NCBI GenBank assembly: GCA_014801525.1
Contig: JAAVEB010000014.1
Span: 89,143-153,142 of the forward strand
Direction of reading: 5' to 3'
Source of the DNA: Bacteroides sp.
Lineage (GTDB): Bacteria > Bacteroidota > Bacteroidia > Bacteroidales > Muribaculaceae
Length of the DNA stretch: 64,000 bases
Below are positions 8,010-17,674 of this stretch, in pieces. The position numbers and the translations under genes are program-made. The notes beneath the pieces were generated by a model. It made no database searches and was not told the origin of the DNA. It saw only the letters and a program-made list of their open reading frames with translations. The stretch's first letter is position 1; each line of letters starts with the position of its first letter.

Positions 8010-9662
8010 TTAGTTACGGGGTATTTTCAGTTTTTGACCTACCTGCAGGTCGTTGTTTTTAAGTCCGTTGAGCTTCTTGATGTCATCGACAGTCACGCCT
8101 TTGTACATTTTTGAGATGCGGTAAAGGTTATCGCCCTTTTTCACGGTGTGGATTCTCGTCCTCTGAGCGGGGGCTTTCTTGGCGGGGGCAGGTTTCGCCT
8201 TTTCGGCTTTCTTGACCGGAGCGGCGGGCTTTTCGGGCTCAACCTGAGCTATTTCCTGTATGGCTGGCTCTCCGATGGAGTCATTGCAAACGGTGATAGA
8301 GTCGGGTTGAACGGCGGGGGTGCTTTCAGCCACTACCGGAGCAGCCTTTTTCTTGCCGGTGGCGACGCGTTCATAGGTGAAGATTTTCAACTTCTTCCCT
8401 TTGGCGATCGAGTTTCGTTTAAGCTTGTTCCATTTCTTGATGTCGGCTACGCTCACGCCATAAGCCGAGGCGATTTTTGACAAGGTTTCGCCGCGTTTCA
8501 CCACATGGGTCTTGGTCACGCGCTTGGTGGTGTACTCCATGCCGGGGTCTTCGGCAGGGTTGAGGGTAGGCTCCACGAGGTCGCGGCGTGCATAAAGCTT
8601 GGCGTTGTGGTTGACGATGCTGTCCTCGCTCATTAGATAGGAATACACCTGCATCGAGGGCAATACGAGCGAGTAGGGGCGGCTGTTGCCCGGGATAATG
8701 TCTTTGCGGAACTGGGGGTTCAGCACTCGGAGTTCTTCGATGGGAATGTCGAGCACATCGGAAATTTGCTGGAGATGCACGCGCTTAGTCACGTGGACCG
8801 AGTCGGTTATGATGGGGCGTCGAGCCAACGCCGGGCTTATGTTGTGCTCGTTATAATAGGTCATGACATAGTTGGCTGCAATGAACGCCGGCACATATCC
8901 GCGGGTTTCCTGGGGGAGTAGGTAGTAGATTGACCAGAAGTCTTTGCCGTCTTTGTTTTCCTTGTTGTTTTCTACACCGGCGCGGCGCAGTGCCTTGTTC
9001 ACGTTGCCCGGACCGCAGTTATAGGCAGCGATGGCAAGCGACCAGTCATTATACATTTCATAGAGCTGTTTCAGATAGGACGCGGCAGCTTCCGATGAAG
9101 CATAGGGGTCGCGGCGCTCGTCGACAAGCGTGTTCACTTCCAGACCCAGCCCTCTTGCCGTGGGCAGCATGAATTGCCACAATCCGGTGGCGCCGGCGCG
9201 CGACACGGCGTCGGGATTCAGAGCCGACTCGATTACCGGCAGGTAGCGCAGTTCAAGAGGGAGCCCTTTGCGTTCAAGCGCCTCTTCGAAGATGGGCATA
9301 TAGTACAGGCTCATGCCGAGCATGTTTTCCACAAGCTGTCGGCGGCGCTGGGTGTACATATTGATGTAGGATCTTACAACCTGATTGTAGGGCATCTCGA
9401 TGTCGGTGGGCATTTTGCTGAGACGCTGTATGTAGACTTCGTCGGGCACATTGACGTCAGGGGTGCTTGACATGTTTTCGTTCAACACCGCATAGTTGCG
9501 CAGATACCAGTTCTGAAGCATCTTGTGGGTGTCGGTTTCAAAACTCTCGGGATACTGGATTGAATTGTCGGTTATCGAGTTCTTTAGAGTCAGGATGGAG
9601 GGTGCCGCCGATGTTATCAGCATCGTTCCTCCGAGTAAGATTGTAGATATTAATTTTTTCAT
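8010..9662 (-). CDS. Lytic transglycosylase with two LysM domains (MltD-like)
   Basis: Cell-wall enzyme that cleaves peptidoglycan glycan strands. It has a signal peptide, an SLT domain in which the Glu of LPVIESALNP is the likely catalytic acid (Glu149 counted from an upstream ATG at 9674, Glu145 from 9662), and the following GATGLWQFM motif. Two C-terminal LysM peptidoglycan-binding domains follow, beginning HVVKRGETL and HTVKKGDNL, separated by a Lys/Ala/Pro-rich linker. The start at 9662 is preferred because it begins MKKLIS, a normal signal peptide. The ATG at 9674 adds only four residues. It lies between the DUF5683 gene and the S41 peptidase in a minus-strand gene row headed by parA and parB. 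Confidence 0.9.
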   Translation of the reverse strand: MKKLISTILLGGTMLITSAAPSILTLKNSITDNSIQYPESFETDTHKMLQNWYLRNYAVLNENMSSTPDVNVPDEVYIQRLSKMPTDIEMPYNQVVRSYINMYTQRRRQLVENMLGMSLYYMPIFEEALERKGLPLELRYLPVIESALNPDAVSRAGATGLWQFMLPTARGLGLEVNTLVDERRDPYASSEAAASYLKQLYEMYNDWSLAIAAYNCGPGNVNKALRRAGVENNKENKDGKDFWSIYYLLPQETRGYVPAFIAANYVMTYYNEHNISPALARRPIITDSVHVTKRVHLQQISDVLDIPIEELRVLNPQFRKDIIPGNSRPYSLVLPSMQVYSYLMSEDSIVNHNAKLYARRDLVEPTLNPAEDPGMEYTTKRVTKTHVVKRGETLSKIASAYGVSVADIKKWNKLKRNSIAKGKKLKIFTYERVATGKKKAAPVVAESTPAVQPDSITVCNDSIGEPAIQEIAQVEPEKPAAPVKKAEKAKPAPAKKAPAQRTRIHTVKKGDNLYRISKMYKGVTVDDIKKLNGLKNNDLQVGQKLKIPRN

Positions 9663-9689
9663 TGCTGGAGACATGTTAGGGCTTATTGG

Positions 9690-10598
9690 TTAGAAATTGA
9701 ATGCCCATTGCATTCCGATTCCGGGCGATGATGATGACGGCGATTGTATGACCGCCGGATGCATGTCCATCGACAGGTTGTCGGATATATCGAAATGGGC
9801 GAGTGAGGCGTCGACATACGCATCGACCATTGCTACCAGATAGACGCCTATCATTGATATTATGCAGAGGTCGCGCTGTCGGCGGAACTTATCTTTCTTA
9901 TTCTTTAAAACTTTTTCAAGCCATGTTTTATTGAGCGATGCTTCATCGGTGTTTGGCGGATAAAAATCCATGTAGCTTTTTGTCGACGGATCGTTGTCGG
10001 TTATGTCGCGGTAAGCTTGGGTGTAGTCCCGGAGCATACGGTTGTTCCAGTTTGTGGCATAGCCGAGTCCCACATAGGCTCCGACCACGATGGGCAGTTT
10101 CCAGTAGCGGCGGTTGTAAAGCTGACCCAGTCCCGGACATAGCGCCGACATCCACAGTGCCCTGTTGGGGTCGGGATTAAATTCTCTGACTCGATAGTCG
10201 GGATCTATCGGCTTGCCTGTCGAGGGGTCGATTGTGGCGATGCTGTCAACCGGAACCGCTCCCACGGGGGTGACTTCAAGACTGTCGCCCGACAGTTCTA
10301 TTGAATCGCCTTCGATGAGAACGCGCTCGTGGCGGGGTATTGAAAGGTAGATTGAATCGGGGAATGCGCCGGGCATGGAGTCGGCTGAAACGACACGCAG
10401 TGAATCAGTGGCTGGGGGAGCCAGCGGAACCGGGCGGACGGCTCTTTTCGGAGCGGCGGAATCGGGCTCCTGAGATAAAGATAAATTTGCTGAAAAAATA
10501 TTAAAAGATGTTGCCGCCGCTAAAATCAACGTCATTGTCAATAATCGCGGGGCGAGTGTAAAAAGGGATAATATTTTAATCAAACACTCTTTTTTCAT
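9690..10598 (-). CDS. DUF5683 domain-containing membrane protein
   Basis: Roughly 302 residues when started at the ATG at 10598 (MKKECLIK), which gives a normal hydrophobic N-terminus. The open frame extends 26 codons further into parB, and that extension looks non-coding. The middle is a Pro/Asp-rich stretch. The C-terminal half has RALWMSALCPGLGQLYNRRY, the characteristic start of DUF5683, followed by two hydrophobic segments consistent with membrane insertion. Function is unknown. In other Bacteroidales, as I recall, it sits in the same order after parA-parB and before a MltD-type transglycosylase. It may connect envelope growth with chromosome partition, but that is inference from position. 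Confidence 0.82.
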   Translation of the reverse strand: MKKECLIKILSLFTLAPRLLTMTLILAAATSFNIFSANLSLSQEPDSAAPKRAVRPVPLAPPATDSLRVVSADSMPGAFPDSIYLSIPRHERVLIEGDSIELSGDSLEVTPVGAVPVDSIATIDPSTGKPIDPDYRVREFNPDPNRALWMSALCPGLGQLYNRRYWKLPIVVGAYVGLGYATNWNNRMLRDYTQAYRDITDNDPSTKSYMDFYPPNTDEASLNKTWLEKVLKNKKDKFRRQRDLCIISMIGVYLVAMVDAYVDASLAHFDISDNLSMDMHPAVIQSPSSSSPGIGMQWAFNF

Positions 10599-10672
10599 TG
10601 CGTATATTCCTGATGTACAGGAATGTGTGGGGTGAATTGACGCACTTTTCCCGTGGATTGGGCAATGGAGCC

Positions 10673-11569
10673 TCAACCCTCGGAATGCTTTATTGTGTCA
10701 AAGATAGCAATTAATTGCTCAAGTTCCGCTTCATTGCTGAACGGAAATGTGATTTTTCCTTTTCCCTGCTTGTTGCAAGTGAACTGGACGGGGGTGCGGA
10801 AAGACGCGCTCAAATGCTTTTTCAAAATGTCGAAATCATGGTTGGGCGTACGCTCGGCAGCCGGAACTTTAGCTGGCATTTCTCCATTTTCAGCCGCTTT
10901 CTGATAGGACTTGGCAAGCTCTTCCACTTTTCTCACCGAGAGACCATGCTTCACGATTTCATTATAAAGTTTCAGTTGGAGCGATGGGTCGTTGATGGTG
11001 AGGAGAGCTCGCGCATGTCCCATGTCAACGCGTTTGTCGCGGAGTCCCAGCTGAACTTCGGCGGGAAGTTTCAGCAAGCGCAGGAAATTGGCTATCGTCG
11101 CTCTCTTTTTTCCTATTCTCTCGCTCAAACGTTCCTGAGTAAGGTTGTACTGGTCAATCAGCTTCTTGAAGGTGAGGGCGATTTCTATGGCGTTCAGATC
11201 CTCGCGCTGGATATTTTCAATCAACGCCATTTCCGTCAGCTCGCTGTCATTGGCGGTGCGGATGTAGGCTGGCACCGATGTGAGCCCGGCTTTGAGCGCC
11301 GCCCTGTATCGGCGTTCTCCGGCGATTATCTGATAGGTGTTGTCGCCGGTTTTTCTGAGTGAGAGGGGCTGGATGATTCCGAGCTCGCGAATGGAGGAGG
11401 CGAGTTCGTCAAGCGCCTCTTCGTCAAATGTGGTTCGAGGCTGTTCGGGATTGGGTGAGATTAATTCGAGCTTGATGTCGTTGATTGCCGTTGAGCCGCG
11501 CGCAGGCACGTCGTCCATTTGAATCAGCGAGTCCAATCCTCGTCCGAGAGCGTTTCTTTTTAGTGCCAT
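10673..11569 (-). CDS. parB: Chromosome-partitioning protein ParB
   Basis: A 298-residue ParB/Spo0J protein that binds parS sites near the origin, spreads by CTP-dependent sliding and works with ParA in chromosome segregation. It contains the CTP-binding GERRYRA motif (residues 84-90) and ENIQRED (118-124). A helix-turn-helix region around residues 140-170 (LTQERLSERIGKKRATIAN) and a C-terminal dimerisation segment follow. It starts 14 bases after parA stops, so the pair is an operon. No parS-like TGTTTCACGTGAAACA sequence was seen in this window. Confidence 0.95.
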   Translation of the reverse strand: MALKRNALGRGLDSLIQMDDVPARGSTAINDIKLELISPNPEQPRTTFDEEALDELASSIRELGIIQPLSLRKTGDNTYQIIAGERRYRAALKAGLTSVPAYIRTANDSELTEMALIENIQREDLNAIEIALTFKKLIDQYNLTQERLSERIGKKRATIANFLRLLKLPAEVQLGLRDKRVDMGHARALLTINDPSLQLKLYNEIVKHGLSVRKVEELAKSYQKAAENGEMPAKVPAAERTPNHDFDILKKHLSASFRTPVQFTCNKQGKGKITFPFSNEAELEQLIAIFDTIKHSEG

Positions 11570-11583
11570 GGTCGAGAGGGGGA

Positions 11584-12372
11584 TTAGTTAGATGCCGCTG
11601 CGGGCTGTTTGCGATGTTTTGATATAAGCTCTTTCGCCAGCATGGTGTGGCTTGTGGCTCCACGGCTTTCCGGGTCATAGACAAGGGCGGGGAGTCCGTG
11701 GGAGGGGGCTTCGCTGAGGCGTATGTTTCGCGGAATCACGGTGTTGAACACCATGTCGCCGAAATGACCTTTTAACTCCTCGTAGATTTGATTGGCGAGG
11801 CGAAGGCGCGCGTCATACATGGTGAGCAGGAATCCCTCGATTTCAAGCTCGGGATTGAGCTTTGATTTTATGATTCTGATTGTGTTCAGAAGCTTGCTGA
11901 TGCCTTCAAGCGCGAAATATTCGGCTTGGACCGGGATGATGACCGAGTCGGCTGCGGTGAGCGCGTTGACGGTTATGAGCCCCAGCGAAGGGGAGCAGTC
12001 GATGAGGATATAATCATATTTATCCACAATGGGGCTGAGCACGTTTAGAAGCACTCGCTCCCTGTTGTCTTTGTTGACGAGCTCGAGTTCGGCTCCGGCG
12101 AGATCTATTCTTGAGCCCACCAGGTCGAGCCCTTCGATGCAGGTGGGGACTTGCGAGCCGTCGATGGGATAGTCGTCGACAAGACATTCATATATAGATG
12201 ATGACATCGACTTGGGGTCAATGCCGTAGCCCGAAGTCGCGTTTGCCTGCGGGTCTGCGTCAATTATGAGAACTTTTTTCCCTTGATTGGCGAGTGACGC
12301 CGCAAGGTTGATTGTTGTGGTTGTTTTGCCCACGCCGCCTTTTTGGTTGGCTATTGCAATGATTTTACCCAT
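11584..12372 (-). CDS. parA: Chromosome-partitioning ATPase ParA (Soj)
   Basis: A 262-residue P-loop ATPase of the ParA/MinD group. The deviant Walker A motif KGGVGKTT occupies residues 11-18 and is followed by the switch region [23 protein letters not shown] supplies the Walker B segment. The length is that of chromosomal Soj-type proteins without an N-terminal DNA-binding extension. It drives segregation by forming a dynamic gradient on the nucleoid and being released by ParB. It heads the minus-strand row parA-parB-DUF5683-transglycosylase, with a TATCTTTGC promoter box about 20 bases upstream. Confidence 0.95.
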   Translation of the reverse strand: MGKIIAIANQKGGVGKTTTTINLAASLANQGKKVLIIDADPQANATSGYGIDPKSMSSSIYECLVDDYPIDGSQVPTCIEGLDLVGSRIDLAGAELELVNKDNRERVLLNVLSPIVDKYDYILIDCSPSLGLITVNALTAADSVIIPVQAEYFALEGISKLLNTIRIIKSKLNPELEIEGFLLTMYDARLRLANQIYEELKGHFGDMVFNTVIPRNIRLSEAPSHGLPALVYDPESRGATSHTMLAKELISKHRKQPAAASN

Positions 12373-12392
12373 AATCAGTTATTAATGATAAC

Positions 12393-12401
12393 GCAAAGAT
12401 A
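12393..12401 (-). promoter_or_regulatory. -7 promoter box of parA
   Basis: The minus strand reads TATCTTTGC, a full match to TAnnTTTGC. The predicted start of transcription is near 12386, giving a very short leader before the parA ATG at 12372. A TTTG at 12427-12424 is 22 bases upstream, slightly further than usual. Confidence 0.55.
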
Positions 12402-12512
12402 AGTATTTATCTCCGAAACTATCCAAAAATCAAGGCGGCAAATTGAGTTAAATGTTTATAACTGACCCTTTATGTTGATAAGCCCGAGGGGTTGGGCGGC
12501 GGATTTTGAAGA

Positions 12513-12545
12513 AACAGGCGGCCTTCGTGAAGAGGACCGCCTGTT
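12513..12545 (-). terminator. Probable terminator of carB
   Basis: AACAGGCGG at 12513-12521 pairs perfectly with 12537-12545. On the minus strand the hairpin is followed by TTTCTTC. It lies 33 bases after the carB stop codon and ahead of parA. Confidence 0.6.
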
Positions 12546-12577
12546 GGATTTGTGTCGATTGATTGACTCCCCGGTGA

Positions 12578-15500
12578 TTAATACTCCTGCCAGGGGGTGA
12601 TGCCGATGTTGTCAATCGGCTTGTTGATGAATGCCTTGACGTAGGCTCCGGCAAGACGGGCGTTGGTCAGTAACGGAATGTTGTGGTCGATTGCCCATCG
12701 GCGAATGCGGTAGCCGTTGGTGAGCTCACGCTTGGTGTGGTTCTTCGGGATGTTGATCACGAGGTCCACGGCATGGCTTGAGATGAGGTCGAGGATGTTT
12801 TCTCCCTCTTCGTCGGGCCAGCATACGGGGGTAGCTTCGATTCCGTTTGAGTCAAGGAATCGCGCGGTTCCCTCGGTGGCATAGATCTTGTAGCCGTTTT
12901 CGTTGAGCAGACGGCAAGCGTCGAGCATGTCCACCTTGCCGCGCACGTCGCCCGAGCTTACAAGAACGGCACCCTGAGGTACATGGTGTCCCACTGAGAT
13001 CATGGCGTTCAGCAGGGCTTCGTCAAAGTCCTTGCCGAGACAGCCCACTTCGCCGGTCGACGACATGTCTACGCCGAGAACCGGGTCTGCCTTGTGAAGG
13101 CGCGCAAATGAGAATTGCGACGCTTTGATGCCGATGTAGTCAATGTCGAATGTCGAGGTGTCGACTTTCTCAACTTTTTCGCCAAGCATGATGCGGGTGG
13201 CGGTTTCGATGAAGTTTTTCTTCAGCACCTTGCTCACGAAGGGGAATGAGCGTGACGCGCGCAGGTTGCACTCGATCACTTTCACATCGTTGTCCTTGGC
13301 GAGATACTGGATGTTGAATGGACCTGAAATATTGAGCTCTTTGGCAATCTTGGCGCTGATGCGCTTGATGCGACGCGCGGTTGCCATGTAGATTTTCTGA
13401 GCGGGGAACACGAGGGTTGCGTCGCCTGAGTGAACGCCTGCAAATTCGATGTGTTCCGAGATAGCATATTCTACAATCTCGCCGTTGCGAGCCACTGCGT
13501 CAAATTCTATTTCCTTTGCGTTCTGAAGGAATTCAGAAACTACCACGGGGTATTCCTTTGACACCTTTGCAGCCTGGGCGAGGAAGCGGTGCATTTGGTC
13601 ATAATCGTAGCAAACGTTCATCGCCGCGCCTGAAAGCACGTAGCTGGGGCGGATGAGGACGGGGAAGCCTACCTCCTTGATGAAGCTGTCGATCTCCTCG
13701 GTGGTGGTCATCTCTTTCCAGCGGGGCTGATCGATACCGAGCTGATCGAGCATTGCCGAGAATTTGTGGCGGTTCTCGGCGCGGTCGATTGAAATCGGCG
13801 ATGTTCCGAGAATGGGAACGTGACGGCGATAGAGCTTCATGGCGAGATTGTTGGGAATCTGACCGCCAACGCTCACTATCACGCCGCGGGGAGCTTCAAG
13901 GTCGATGATGTCCATTACGCGCTCGAAACTCAATTCGTCGAAATAGAGTCGGTCACACATGTCATAGTCGGTCGACACTGTTTCGGGGTTGTAGTTGATC
14001 ATGATGGACTTGTATCCGAGCTTGCGGCAAGTGTTTGCTGCGTTCACCGAGCACCAGTCAAACTCAACCGAGCTTCCGATGCGATATGCTCCTGAGCCGA
14101 GCACCACGATGTTGTTGCCGGCGTTCATGTCGTAGGGTATCGCGTTTTCGTCGGCGCCGTAGGTCACGTATAGGTAGTTGGTGAGATCGGGATATTCCGA
14201 AGCGACGGTGTTGATGCGGCGCACGTGGGGCACGATGTCGAGCGACTTGCGATGGGCGCGGGCACGGAGTATTTCCTGCTCCATGTTTCCGTCGGGATTT
14301 TCCACGAAGCGGGCAATCTGGAAGTCGGAGAATCCAAGGCGTTTCGCTTCTTTGAGCACGTCCTTGGGAAGATCTTCGATTTTATTGTATCCCGAGAGCA
14401 CATTTTTGTACTTGACGATATTGTTAAGACGCTCAATGAACCAGCGGTCTATTTTGGTGAGCTCTTCGATGCGTTCAACCGAGTAGCCCTCTTCAAGAGC
14501 CTGGGCGATTGCGAATATGCGCATATCGGTCGGGTGAGACAGCGCGGTGTCAAGGTCGTCGAAATGAATGTCGTTGTTGCCCACGAATCCGTGCATGCCC
14601 TGTCCGATCATGCGGAGCCCCTTCTGGATAATTTCTTCAAATGACTTGCCGATCGACATGATTTCGCCCACCGACTTCATTGAAGATCCGATTTCGCGGT
14701 CTACGCCGACGAATTTTGTGAGGTCCCAGCGCGGAATCTTCACAATCATGTAGTCGACCGACGGAGCCACATAGGCTGAGTTGGGAGTGCCCATTTCGCC
14801 TATCTGGTCAAGAGTGTAGCCGAGCGCAAGTTTCGCTGCCACAAATGCGAGGGGATAGCCCGACGCCTTCGAGGCGAGTGCCGACGAACGGCTCAGGCGG
14901 GCGTTTATCTCGATGATTCGGTAGTCGTTGGTTTCAGCGTTGAAGGCATACTGGATGTTGCACTCGCCCACGATGCCGATGTGGCGCACGACGCGGATGG
15001 CGATATCTTCCAGCATCTTTATCTGCTCCTTGGAGAGCGACACGATTGGCGCTACCACGATTGACTCGCCGGTGTGGATGCCGAGCGGGTCGAAGTTTTC
15101 CATCGGCACGACGGTGAAGCAATGGTCGTTGGCGTCGCGAATCACTTCGAACTCTATTTCTTTCCATCCTTTGAGCGATTCTTCAACAAGAATCTGCTTA
15201 GAATAGGCGAGCGCGCTTTCGCAATGGGTTTTGAACTCTTCGTCGTTTGTGCATATTCCTGAACCGAGACCTCCGAGGGCGTATCCTGAGCGCACCATTA
15301 CCGGAAATCCGATGCGGTGAGCCACTTTCACAGCGTCTTCAATCGATTCCACTGCCTGTGACACGGGGGTCTTCACGTCGATTTCGTTGAGCTTCTTCAC
15401 GAAGAGATCGCGGTCTTCGGTGATCATGATCGCTTCAACCGAGGTTCCCAGAACCTTGACGCCATATTTTTCAAGCGTGCCGTTAAGATACAATTCCGTT

Positions 15501-15778
15501 CCGCAGTTCAGAGCTGTCTGTCCGCCGAAAGCGAGGAGTATTCCGTCGGGGCGTTCTTTTTTGATTACTTCCTCAACAAAATAGGGCGTGATCGGTAGGA
15601 AATAAACCTTGTCCGCCACACCCTCAGAAGTCTGAATTGTTGCAATGTTGGGATTGATTAGCACCGTCGAGATACCCTCTTCGCGCATAGCTTTCAGAGC
15701 TTGCGAGCCGGAGTAGTCAAATTCGCCCGCCTGCCCGATTTTGAGGGCGCCGGATCCAAGAAGGAGAACCTTTTTCAT
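12578..15778 (-). CDS. carB: Carbamoyl-phosphate synthase large subunit
   Basis: A 1066-residue carbamoyl-phosphate synthase large chain of full length. It makes carbamoyl phosphate for pyrimidines and arginine from bicarbonate, ATP and ammonia supplied by CarA. It begins with GSGALKIGQAGEFDYSG and shows the expected internal duplication, two ATP-grasp halves, with GSGAYRIGSSVEFDWC opening the second half near residue 560. The C-terminal 130 residues form the MGS-like allosteric domain. carA is not in the window. A promoter with both boxes lies at 15811-15843 and a hairpin terminator follows the stop, so it may be transcribed on its own. Confidence 0.95.
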   Translation of the reverse strand: MKKVLLLGSGALKIGQAGEFDYSGSQALKAMREEGISTVLINPNIATIQTSEGVADKVYFLPITPYFVEEVIKKERPDGILLAFGGQTALNCGTELYLNGTLEKYGVKVLGTSVEAIMITEDRDLFVKKLNEIDVKTPVSQAVESIEDAVKVAHRIGFPVMVRSGYALGGLGSGICTNDEEFKTHCESALAYSKQILVEESLKGWKEIEFEVIRDANDHCFTVVPMENFDPLGIHTGESIVVAPIVSLSKEQIKMLEDIAIRVVRHIGIVGECNIQYAFNAETNDYRIIEINARLSRSSALASKASGYPLAFVAAKLALGYTLDQIGEMGTPNSAYVAPSVDYMIVKIPRWDLTKFVGVDREIGSSMKSVGEIMSIGKSFEEIIQKGLRMIGQGMHGFVGNNDIHFDDLDTALSHPTDMRIFAIAQALEEGYSVERIEELTKIDRWFIERLNNIVKYKNVLSGYNKIEDLPKDVLKEAKRLGFSDFQIARFVENPDGNMEQEILRARAHRKSLDIVPHVRRINTVASEYPDLTNYLYVTYGADENAIPYDMNAGNNIVVLGSGAYRIGSSVEFDWCSVNAANTCRKLGYKSIMINYNPETVSTDYDMCDRLYFDELSFERVMDIIDLEAPRGVIVSVGGQIPNNLAMKLYRRHVPILGTSPISIDRAENRHKFSAMLDQLGIDQPRWKEMTTTEEIDSFIKEVGFPVLIRPSYVLSGAAMNVCYDYDQMHRFLAQAAKVSKEYPVVVSEFLQNAKEIEFDAVARNGEIVEYAISEHIEFAGVHSGDATLVFPAQKIYMATARRIKRISAKIAKELNISGPFNIQYLAKDNDVKVIECNLRASRSFPFVSKVLKKNFIETATRIMLGEKVEKVDTSTFDIDYIGIKASQFSFARLHKADPVLGVDMSSTGEVGCLGKDFDEALLNAMISVGHHVPQGAVLVSSGDVRGKVDMLDACRLLNENGYKIYATEGTARFLDSNGIEATPVCWPDEEGENILDLISSHAVDLVINIPKNHTKRELTNGYRIRRWAIDHNIPLLTNARLAGAYVKAFINKPIDNIGITPWQEY

Positions 15779-15810
15779 ATATTCTATTCAGTAGATGGTT
15801 TATTCGTTTT

Positions 15811-15843
15811 GCAAAATTACTTCTTTTCCCGCTCCTTTACAAA
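15811..15843 (-). promoter_or_regulatory. carB promoter (TTTG-N20-TAATTTTGC)
   Basis: On the minus strand TTTG at 15843-15840 is separated by 20 bases from TAATTTTGC at 15819-15811, a complete Bacteroidetes sigma-ABfr promoter. Transcription would start near 15804, about 26 bases before the carB ATG. Confidence 0.68.
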
Positions 15844-15853
15844 TTTTGGAAAG

Positions 15854-17551
15854 CTAATCAACTGTGCGGGGCTTGAATTTGAGGAGTAGCACCTCTTTGC
15901 GCAGGTCGCAACTGCGGGTGCGGAAATGCTTCAGCAGATAAAAGTCATATTTGCCGGCATTTTCAGGCAGATATGTTTTGCCGTCGTCGACGGTTATTAT
16001 CATGTAGCCTTCAGCGCCTTCGGGAGCGTCGGCTATACTCTTAAGCCGATCGTTTAGATAATAATCCACGCCGAAGAAGCGGGTGTTGTAGTCTTGAGTG
16101 TAGGCATAGACGTTGCGTTCGGGCTCAAGCTCGTTGAGGGCGGTGGCTATGCGTTTGTCGCTTTTTGTGTTGAGTATCGCCGGCTGGAATACTCCGGCGA
16201 AAGCCCAGTATAATGTCACGGTCAAGGCGATGCTGCCTGCGAGCGCTCCATAGCCCGACAGCTTGCGGAGTTTTATGATGAGCAGCAGCGCTACCAGCGC
16301 CGGTATTTCGGCAAGAATCCATCGGAACCATGAGAAGTGTTGTGTCATGGCGGTGACATACAGCGAATTTTCCAACGCGTGTTTCCCTTTCAGCATTCCA
16401 TAGGGGAAGTCGCCGCATTGGAGAAACAGGAATGCTCCGAAAACGATGATAGCCAACCCGCTCAAAACCGATGCGTAGACCTTTATAGTTCTTTTCGACA
16501 CCTTGGCAAGACTTTGAAGGTATCCGGCGATGAGGAAGGCGACAAACGGATACATTGGCAGCAGATAGACGCTGCGTTTGCTCGCCGGGATGCAGTAGAA
16601 GACGAATATTGTGATCGATGCCACTGCCGATAGTAGCGTTTCAGGCTCCATGGCGCGTATTGCGTTCCACAACCCATCGGCGGGCTTGTGTAGCCGATAG
16701 TGGCGGAAGAGGGCGACGAGCGAGAAGAGGAGCAGCAGGGTGTAAGGCAGAAATCCGCTGACGAGGGTGATTACGTTATAATACCACGGGTTGAGGTGAG
16801 AGTCATAGCTCATTGTGCCCGTCATGCGTCCTATGTTTTCTTCAAGCATAAGCTCACGGAACTGTTCGCCGCCCTGATTGAACGCGGCGACATACCATAG
16901 TGCTGGGATGACGCACGCCGCAATAGCCCAGATGAACAGCAGACCGAACACCTTCCAGAAGCGTTCGCCTTTCAGAAGCATGAAAAGCCCGGCGACTGCG
17001 CAAGGGATAACCACGCCAACGGGTCCCTTGGTGAGACACGCCCCCGACATCATTAATATTGCCATTAAGGGCACGCCTTTCAAGCCGCGTCGCCAATAGG
17101 AGTAGAGGGAGTAGATCGCTCCCACGGTGAAAAACGTCAGCAGCATGTCTACGCGGCAAGCGACCCCCGCGCGATAAACTTCAAATGAAGTGAGCAGGAG
17201 AAATGCCGTCAGCAGGGCTCTGCCCTTGCCTCCCTTTTTAACATAGAATACATAGGTCCACAGAATCAGCCATATAAGCGCCAATGCCGACGGCAAGCGT
17301 GACAGATATTCGGTGACGTGTCCCCATGGGAGGGAAAAGAGCGCAATGCACCAAGCCATGAATGGGGGTTTGTAGGGAATCATGTCGCCGTTGCTCACCG
17401 GCAGAATCCAATTTCCCGACTGGAGCATTGAGACCGCAACAATAGCCTCGCGCGGTTCTCCTTTCGAATAAAAAAGCGCTTCGCCTAAGAATGGAAGCAA
17501 TGTCAGAGAGGAGACTATGAGCAGTAGCAGAAATGCGTATTTGGTTTTCAT
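15854..17551 (-). CDS. ArnT/PMT-family (GT39-type) membrane glycosyltransferase
   Basis: A 565-residue integral membrane protein with about ten hydrophobic segments and a C-terminal soluble region, the plan of ArnT-like and protein-O-mannosyltransferase enzymes. These use polyprenyl-phosphate sugars in the periplasm to modify lipid A or proteins. The first periplasmic loop reads FYSKGEPREAIVA followed by GNWILPVSNGD and YKPPF, resembling the conserved DE-RYA and GDWL-P features of the family, with Glu in the catalytic region. It lies upstream of carB on the same strand, 75 bases away across the carB promoter. The acceptor is unknown. The upstream GT2 enzyme at 2613-3368 could supply a polyprenyl-phosphate sugar, but that link is speculation. 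Confidence 0.82.
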   Translation of the reverse strand: MKTKYAFLLLLIVSSLTLLPFLGEALFYSKGEPREAIVAVSMLQSGNWILPVSNGDMIPYKPPFMAWCIALFSLPWGHVTEYLSRLPSALALIWLILWTYVFYVKKGGKGRALLTAFLLLTSFEVYRAGVACRVDMLLTFFTVGAIYSLYSYWRRGLKGVPLMAILMMSGACLTKGPVGVVIPCAVAGLFMLLKGERFWKVFGLLFIWAIAACVIPALWYVAAFNQGGEQFRELMLEENIGRMTGTMSYDSHLNPWYYNVITLVSGFLPYTLLLLFSLVALFRHYRLHKPADGLWNAIRAMEPETLLSAVASITIFVFYCIPASKRSVYLLPMYPFVAFLIAGYLQSLAKVSKRTIKVYASVLSGLAIIVFGAFLFLQCGDFPYGMLKGKHALENSLYVTAMTQHFSWFRWILAEIPALVALLLIIKLRKLSGYGALAGSIALTVTLYWAFAGVFQPAILNTKSDKRIATALNELEPERNVYAYTQDYNTRFFGVDYYLNDRLKSIADAPEGAEGYMIITVDDGKTYLPENAGKYDFYLLKHFRTRSCDLRKEVLLLKFKPRTVD

Positions 17552-17632
17552 CGCGTCAAGGTTTTCATTGTTGTAACTGCAAATTTAAGCGATTTGCGGG
17601 TGTCGCTCCAACGATAAATCAAGTTTTTTGTG

Positions 17633-17641
17633 TAAGTTTGC
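17633..17641 (+). promoter_or_regulatory. -7 promoter box upstream of the GH106-like gene
   Basis: TAAGTTTGC matches TAnnTTTGC and would start transcription near 17648, about 27 bases before the GTG start at 17675. No TTTG was found at the normal distance; a T-rich TTTTTTG lies too close. Confidence 0.45.
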
Positions 17642-17674
17642 AGAAAACTTACTAATCTTTTACCTAAAATAGCA

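Noticed and set aside
10599-10676. Upstream extension of the DUF5683 gene into parB
   Set aside because: The 26 extra residues would destroy the signal-anchor N-terminus and overlap parB coding sequence; MKKECLIK at 10598 is a better start.
10673-12372. parS site near parA/parB
   Set aside because: No sequence close to TGTTTCACGTGAAACA was found in or around the par genes; a weakly similar GTGAAACGTGG inside the response regulator gene is not palindromic enough.
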